Positions 59,198-64,000 of a stretch of 64,000 bases of DNA are shown here, piece by piece; position 1 is the first letter of the stretch; each line of letters begins with the position of its first letter. The notes beneath the pieces were generated by a model. It did not search any database and had not been told where the DNA came from. It was given only the letters and a program-made list of their open reading frames with translations. The translations under genes were made by a program, and so were the position numbers. The stretch is from CAYWNA01 sp964459305 (GTDB lineage Bacteria > Planctomycetota > Planctomycetia > Pirellulales > Pirellulaceae): NCBI GenBank assembly GCA_964459305.1, contig CAYWNA010000006.1, forward strand, positions 73,937 through 137,936. Direction: 5' to 3'.

Positions 59198-62100
59198 TCA
59201 CCTGGATGCCTCAACCAGCTGCCAAAAAAGTACACTCCCTGAGCCTTCGGCTGGCCGCTCCACGTTCTCGCCTTGGCTAATAAAGACAAAGTCCGCGTTG
59301 GTGATATCTTCAGTTACGCCTTTCAGATTGATGAAATAGTTGTCTTGAGGTTCACCGGGGGAATGTTGAGCTCGCCGAACATGGTAGTTGCGCGCGCCCA
59401 GAGCACTGATACTGAGTTCTTGCTGCATCGCGGGAACGGTAATCGAGTATCGACCATCTTTGTCCGAGACAGGCGTACCCATGCTCACGCCGCCACAAGA
59501 GACTTTGATGATACAACCTTCCACCGGTCGACCATCTTCAAGCTGCATAGCGCCGCCGAGTCGAACCGTGCGGCTTTCTCGCAACGAAATTTCCTTGCGA
59601 CGACTCTTACCATCCAGGGAAACCGTCACCGGCGCGAGAGGCGGAGCGGCTCGTTCCGCAAAGATCGACTCGCCGGTGGCCCGCTCGTCGCTCATGAACG
59701 CTTGAGCCAGAAAACACCTGAATTCACCGCGAGCCGGCGGCATGCGGAATTGTCCTTGCTCATCCGTTTCTGCCGCGAATCGCATAACCATTGCCCATCC
59801 GTCTCGCACGCCGCGATCAGTGACTTGAAGGACGACCAGCGTCCCCGCGACCGGTTCACCCGCCAGCGATTCGACTCGCCCCACAAGCGAAGTCCCACCA
59901 CGCATCTTAACTTGCAGCGGCCCGTCGTGAGTTGCCGGAATGTCAACTCGCTCGTTTCCTTCGGAATCGCTGACGATCCAAAGCGCGGCGGCATGCCCGT
60001 CCGGCACCATCACTCGAAAGCGACCATCCAAATCCGTCGGGCTATGCCGGCGTTGCCAACGGCCCGGTTGATCAAATGCACTCTGCCCCAGAATGATCGC
60101 TCTGAAGACTGGCTTGCCGCTCGCGTCAATACATCGTCCGGTGATTTCTTTCCCGCGTGGTAGTTTCACTTCGGAAAACCAATCCGGTGCCTTGCGCTTG
60201 CCTGCGCGAGAAAAATGCCACATTTCCCAAGGCGCGTGTTCTGGTGCCGAAGCGAGAACCATTATCGAAAACGGTCGTTCGGCGGATGGAATTGGCCAAT
60301 CGGCGGCATTGAAAGTGTACTTGCCAGTATCGTCGGCCGTCGTTTGGGCGGTCTTGAGAGTTCGCTCCCCGTAGTCCGTTCCCTTACGGAAATGCTCCGT
60401 GACCGTCAACCTGACTTCCGCGCCGGCGATGCCAGTCCCGTTCAAGCCAGTGACGATACCAGAGAGGCGAGCGGGCCAGTGAAACGGGAGCGATTCAACG
60501 GTTCCAGGGCCCCTTTCTTCTTTCTTGACCGACTCGTTGGCCATTGCTTCTTCGCCTGCGTCGGTTGCATTAGACCGATCACCGGCGTCAGGACCTACTT
60601 GTGCGCCACGGTCCCGCTCATATCGCAGAACGAGAACATCTTTACCCTCCGATTGGAAGTCTTTCGGGAAGTCGTCGCCATACCCAGCGAGGGCGATGAT
60701 CAGTTGGTCTCGTGAGACTCGGATCAGCCCCAGTAGTGTAACTCTCTGCGGCTCGGCCTCTCGATTGACCGCCCTGGGAGTCGCGTCCATTGAGAGTCTG
60801 ATTCTCTGCGGATCGGACTCGTACTCGACGCTGTAGTCGAACCGGCCCGCAATTTGGTGCGGATCGGAACCGAACGAAAAAGTCTTGTCGTCAAAGACCG
60901 CGACGGCAAACTCCTTCCATCCCTCGATGACTTTCTTCGACTCGGTAGTCCCCTCAGGAATGTCGCCCTTCTTGAGTTGCTCGATGGTAAACAGCTCGCC
61001 GTGTTCTTCGCACGTTCTCAACTGCCACCTGCCCGCGAGCTGTCGATGGAAGTCGGTCATGAGTGATGTTGGTTCTCTGCCCTCGTCGATCGTCGAGGGA
61101 AGGGATTCAACGGCTCCCGGATCCGTCTCGGTCCGCTGGGTCTGTTCCGTCGTCGCTGCGGCGTACTCCTCTCCGAACATCGATGCACCCGATATATGGG
61201 CACGAATGACGTCGTCGCTCCACACTTGGGAGATCCTCCATTGGCCATCGAGTTGGCGAAGCTCGATTTGAGTCGAATTGTCCTGATCCGCGGAGGTCGT
61301 AGCCGTGGCACGATCGGATTCAACCACCACTTGCCACTCCGGCGACTCCCCACCAACTATCAGTAACTCGAAGAATTCGGGACATGCAATGACTACTTCG
61401 ACGAGAAACTGCCGTCTGTCTTTGAGCATTCCCGATGCCTTTGAAAGCAAGTGCGAGAAGTTCTCAGGATTCTCCCTGGACTTGTCGCCTCGCAGGGGGG
61501 CAAACTTTGTCGCAACAAGCCTGTCGTGCGCGTCGACGGCGTCTCGCGGGGCGAATGCGAGTTTCGATCGCTTCAGAAGTGCTTTCACACGTTCTATCTT
61601 CGCAAGTTCTTCTTCACTTGTCGCTTCGATGACCGATGGTTGAAATCTCTGAGTTGTCTGAAATATCGTGGTGACGGAGGAAAGAACATGCAGGACCAAT
61701 CCGGAAAGACGGTTCAACTCATCCTGAGTCAAGCAATCGTAGTAGCCAAAGTAGTTTCGTTCCTGAATGCACTGTTCCTGGTATTTCAGCACGGCTTCCG
61801 CGCTGCCAAAGTGCGGTGGAACGTCGGCGGTGTACGACGCAACCTGCTCGAGACGCACCCACAGCAGATCAGCCAGCCGAGGCATGTCAGGCTGGATTGC
61901 CGCCTTCTTGCTGGTCGTCCACGCGCCACGGATATCGTTGTCGACCAGTCGCAGCGACATCTTCCCGTTGCGGTCGCCCTCTGTGTCTCGCCACGTGCCG
62001 TTGAAGCGACGCTGGAATCGAGACCACTTCAAATGCAGGTCGCCCGATTTGGCAATGTCGGAGTTGGTGTAGGTTCCTTCATAACTGCCTGGTTGTTTCT

Positions 62101-63472
62101 GTTCGAGCAAAACATTACCCCACTCTTCTCCGGTCCAACGGCCGGCGATATCAGGCGGATCGGCCGATTGCCAGAGAAACATGCCAAGCAGAACAAATCC
62201 AACGACGGCGATCATGGCAACAACTCCTTTTCGGAAGCGGTATCTTCCGTGGGATAGGCTTCCAGCCTGTCTGCGGTGTGTTTCGACAGGCTGGAAGCCT
62301 ATCCCACGGAGGCAATGCGGCAACGGCACGACAGTCGGTTGCTGGACGTGGGCGAGGCATTCTTCCAGCAACTCAGCCACTTCGCAGGCCGACTCGAAAC
62401 GGTCGTCGGGCTGCTTCGACATGAGCCTGGCAATGATTTGGCATAACCATCCCGGGATGTCCGGGTTGATCTCGCGGATCGGTCTGGGCTCTTCGTCCGT
62501 GATGCGTCGCAACACGCCGTAGCTCGTTTCCGCGCGGAACGGAGCGCGACCGGTGCACATCGCGTACAGCACGCTGCCCAGGCTAAACAAGTCGCTGCGT
62601 GGATCAACGGCGTTGCCTCGGGCCTGCTCCGGCGACATGAATTGTGGCGTGCCGGCCACGACACCGCTGCGCGTCATGCTGGCGTCATCAACCGCGCGAG
62701 CTAGCCCGAAATCGGTCAGCAGGACACGTTCGACATCGTTTTCCAGCAGGATGTTTGACGGCTTGATGTCGCGATGCACCAGACCTTGGGCATGCGCGGC
62801 CGCCAGCCCTTCGGCCGCTTGCTTACCGATCCGCAGAATGTCCTTCAGATCCATTGGGGCTTCGGCGTCGATTCGCTGCTCAAGCGACTGGCCAGCAACA
62901 AACTGCATCACGAAGTAGGGCAGTTTCGCATCGCCCTCCACCGCATGTACGGCGACGACATGCTGGTGAACCACGCCAGCCGCGGCTTTAGCCTCTCGCG
63001 CAAATCGCTTCCGCGCCGCCGCACTGGATGCCAGATGGGACGCCAGCGTCTTCACGGCGACGTACCGATTCAAGCTGCAATCGTAGCCCTTGAGCACGAC
63101 GCCCATGCCGCCGCTGCCAAGCACTTCCAGAATCTCGTATTCTCCGAGACGGCCGAGCATGGCGGGATTGTCGGACGGTGCCAGTTGGTCCAGCACAGTT
63201 TGAACCGCCAGCGACGAGCATCCGGGCGCCGCGTAAGACAACGAGCTGCGTGATATCTCCGACAGCGGCTGATCCGGATCGACTTCATCCATTCGCAGAA
63301 ACCGCGGCATGTCTCGCCAGACGCGTTGGTCGGCGGCCAGCGATTCGAGCGTCGCACGACAAGTGCCGCACGTTTCCAAATGCTGGTACGCATCGTTCAA
63401 CTGCGACTCCGGCAATTCGTCCGCCAGCAAGTGCGCCAGTCGGTTTCGGTCACAGCGATTCTGAGCCACCAT
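59198..63472 (-). CDS. Zinc-finger Ser/Thr protein kinase with a very large extracytoplasmic region
   Basis: 1424 aa from ATG 63472 (AAGGAA 7 nt upstream), overlapping the sigma factor end by 23 bp. An anti-sigma-like zinc motif (His31, Cys35, Cys38) opens the protein. The kinase domain spans about 110-375 with GSGGMGVV, Lys141 in VAVK, HRDIKPSN (233-240) and DFGLA (Asp254); all key residues are intact. At 389-409 an in-frame family-C palindrome adds RGIGFQPVETHRRQAGSLSH, just before the single transmembrane helix (VVAMIAVVGFVLLGMFLW). The exterior holds a beta domain near 440-540, a TIGR03067-like domain (GRWQLRTCEEHGELFTIEQL onward) and about four carboxypeptidase-regulatory-like repeats (LSGIVTGLNGTGIAGAEVRL; LVGRVESLAGEPVAGTLVVL). 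It is a likely envelope sensor paired with the adjacent ECF sigma factor. Confidence 0.88.
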   Translation of the reverse strand: MVAQNRCDRNRLAHLLADELPESQLNDAYQHLETCGTCRATLESLAADQRVWRDMPRFLRMDEVDPDQPLSEISRSSLSYAAPGCSSLAVQTVLDQLAPSDNPAMLGRLGEYEILEVLGSGGMGVVLKGYDCSLNRYVAVKTLASHLASSAAARKRFAREAKAAAGVVHQHVVAVHAVEGDAKLPYFVMQFVAGQSLEQRIDAEAPMDLKDILRIGKQAAEGLAAAHAQGLVHRDIKPSNILLENDVERVLLTDFGLARAVDDASMTRSGVVAGTPQFMSPEQARGNAVDPRSDLFSLGSVLYAMCTGRAPFRAETSYGVLRRITDEEPRPIREINPDIPGWLCQIIARLMSKQPDDRFESACEVAELLEECLAHVQQPTVVPLPHCLRGIGFQPVETHRRQAGSLSHGRYRFRKGVVAMIAVVGFVLLGMFLWQSADPPDIAGRWTGEEWGNVLLEQKQPGSYEGTYTNSDIAKSGDLHLKWSRFQRRFNGTWRDTEGDRNGKMSLRLVDNDIRGAWTTSKKAAIQPDMPRLADLLWVRLEQVASYTADVPPHFGSAEAVLKYQEQCIQERNYFGYYDCLTQDELNRLSGLVLHVLSSVTTIFQTTQRFQPSVIEATSEEELAKIERVKALLKRSKLAFAPRDAVDAHDRLVATKFAPLRGDKSRENPENFSHLLSKASGMLKDRRQFLVEVVIACPEFFELLIVGGESPEWQVVVESDRATATTSADQDNSTQIELRQLDGQWRISQVWSDDVIRAHISGASMFGEEYAAATTEQTQRTETDPGAVESLPSTIDEGREPTSLMTDFHRQLAGRWQLRTCEEHGELFTIEQLKKGDIPEGTTESKKVIEGWKEFAVAVFDDKTFSFGSDPHQIAGRFDYSVEYESDPQRIRLSMDATPRAVNREAEPQRVTLLGLIRVSRDQLIIALAGYGDDFPKDFQSEGKDVLVLRYERDRGAQVGPDAGDRSNATDAGEEAMANESVKKEERGPGTVESLPFHWPARLSGIVTGLNGTGIAGAEVRLTVTEHFRKGTDYGERTLKTAQTTADDTGKYTFNAADWPIPSAERPFSIMVLASAPEHAPWEMWHFSRAGKRKAPDWFSEVKLPRGKEITGRCIDASGKPVFRAIILGQSAFDQPGRWQRRHSPTDLDGRFRVMVPDGHAAALWIVSDSEGNERVDIPATHDGPLQVKMRGGTSLVGRVESLAGEPVAGTLVVLQVTDRGVRDGWAMVMRFAAETDEQGQFRMPPARGEFRCFLAQAFMSDERATGESIFAERAAPPLAPVTVSLDGKSRRKEISLRESRTVRLGGAMQLEDGRPVEGCIIKVSCGGVSMGTPVSDKDGRYSITVPAMQQELSISALGARNYHVRRAQHSPGEPQDNYFINLKGVTEDITNADFVFISQGENVERPAEGSGSVLFWQLVEASR
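62247..62309. repeat. In-frame palindromic element, family C, perfect 25-bp arms
   Basis: Arms 62247-62271 (CCGTGGGATAGGCTTCCAGC onward) and 62285-62309 are perfect inverted complements over 25 bp. In the kinase gene (minus strand) it reads RGIGFQPVETHRRQAGSLSH, placed in the linker between kinase domain and transmembrane helix. It is the same family as 32319-32366. Confidence 0.92.
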
Positions 63473-64000
63473 CGTCAAGTTCCTTGTTTTCCTCAGCTTC
63501 CAGCTTTCGTATCTCTGCACTCATTCTGGCGGTCACACGACTGCGCGCCGCGTACACCGAACCAACAGTCATCTGCAAATCCGCTGCGACTTGTTGAATG
63601 GATTCACCATCGACACAGGACCTCCAAAACGCTTGCCACGTTTTCTCCTGAACAACAGGTCGAACGCCTTCTGCGGCGCGGCGAAACAATTGGCGGCGAT
63701 ACTCCTCTTCAAAGATTGCCGAGTCGTTCGCCGACGGCTCCGGCAGTTCGTCCAGGAGCCGCAGCATGTCCGTACCGCCAGTCCCCAGTACCTGCCGCTG
63801 CTGCTTCACCAGCAGGTTGACCGTCAAGTTTCGAGTGATCCGAAACAGCCACGACCGAAAGGCACCTTTCCTCCCCGTCGAGTCCCAACGGTCGATCGCC
63901 CCAGCGACACTCAACAGCACCTCCTGCGTCACTTCGCGAGCATCAGCATCCTGCAAGCCGCGTCGGCGGGCAACGCGGTAAACCAGTGGCTCGTATATCT
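63450..64000 (-). CDS. ECF RNA polymerase sigma factor, partial (5' end outside window)
   Basis: The minus-strand frame is open to the window edge. It reads IYEPLVYRVARRRGLQDADA, REVTQEVLLSVAGAIDRW, FRSWLFRITRNLTVNLLV (region 2) and AFWRSCVDGESIQQVAADLQ then MTVGSVYAARSRVTARM (region 4). The start lies beyond base 64000; a TTG at 63956 is internal. The 3' end overlaps the kinase ATG by 23 bp, the same coupled sigma-kinase layout as at 45832-48445. It presumably controls envelope or stress genes under the kinase with the zinc finger. Confidence 0.88.
   Translation of the reverse strand, partial: IYEPLVYRVARRRGLQDADAREVTQEVLLSVAGAIDRWDSTGRKGAFRSWLFRITRNLTVNLLVKQQRQVLGTGGTDMLRLLDELPEPSANDSAIFEEEYRRQLFRRAAEGVRPVVQEKTWQAFWRSCVDGESIQQVAADLQMTVGSVYAARSRVTARMSAEIRKLEAEENKELDDGGSESL

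Noticed and set aside
56188..61124. Shared phrase AGCGATTCAACGGTT at 56191 and 60490, with a variant near 61105
   Set aside because: In the kinase gene the two copies encode the internal repeat PGxVESLP; the 56191 match is short and has no inverted repeat or flanking similarity, so it may be coincidence.
1..64000. CRISPR arrays, prophage or integrase genes, rRNA
   Set aside because: No regularly spaced direct repeats, no phage structural or recombinase motifs and no rRNA-like sequence were seen on either strand.

Overview
The window looks like chromosomal DNA from a planctomycete (Planctomycetota, probably Pirellulales-like; inferred from gene content, not from a marker gene). Supporting signs are the high GC, the mass of exported degradative enzymes of planctomycete type (DUF4838, neutral-ceramidase-like, sulfatase, GH38-like), ECF sigma factors coupled to zinc-finger Ser/Thr kinases, WD40 and formylglycine-generating-enzyme-like proteins, SEC-C proteins and large TPR, HEAT and LRR proteins. 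No rRNA, convincing tRNA, CRISPR, phage or transposase gene is visible.

Layout. 1-1.6 kb: a broken WD40 plus SUMF1/FGE-like gene, cut by a 134-bp MITE-like element (9-bp target duplication) and by an in-frame TAA. 1.8-4.5 kb: exported GH38/alpha-mannosidase-like enzyme, minus strand. 5.4-10.1 kb: two large cytoplasmic proteins (DUF6930-like, SEC-C). 10.3-38.8 kb: a co-directional run of exported proteins (beta-helix protein, alpha/beta hydrolase, three neutral-ceramidase-like hydrolases, heparan-N-sulfatase-like sulfatase, a beta-propeller/HEAT/GH-like giant and five DUF4838 proteins), many joined by ATGA or TGATG overlaps. 39-45.4 kb: an esterase and a second beta-helix protein on the minus strand, a 991-aa putative glycoside-hydrolase-like protein on the plus strand and a flavodoxin-family protein. 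45.5-49.3 kb: an ECF sigma factor, a Ser/Thr kinase with a frameshift in its VAIK motif and a coiled-coil exported protein. 49.6-59.1 kb: mixed membrane, STAS, WD40, LRR and TPR genes plus decayed stretches. 59.2-64 kb: a second zinc-finger Ser/Thr kinase with a huge ectodomain and its ECF sigma factor, which runs off the window.

How it fits together. The central run reads as a catabolic locus for a complex, probably sulfated and acylated, glycan or glycolipid. DUF4838 proteins (GH67-N-like fold, CxCxxC motif, CBM9-like domain) and neutral-ceramidase-like amidases have expanded by tandem duplication, with the sulfatase and esterases as trimming enzymes. The sigma-kinase pairs would be local signalling modules.

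The most striking feature is not a gene. At least four unrelated families of palindromic hairpin repeats sit inside coding sequences, almost all in frame and without stop codons. They add short peptides to exported or linker regions, and paralogue comparison shows the host genes exist without them. One family also occurs inside the MITE-like element, which ties these palindromes to a transposition mechanism. They resemble the in-frame Rickettsia palindromic elements in behaviour, not in sequence.
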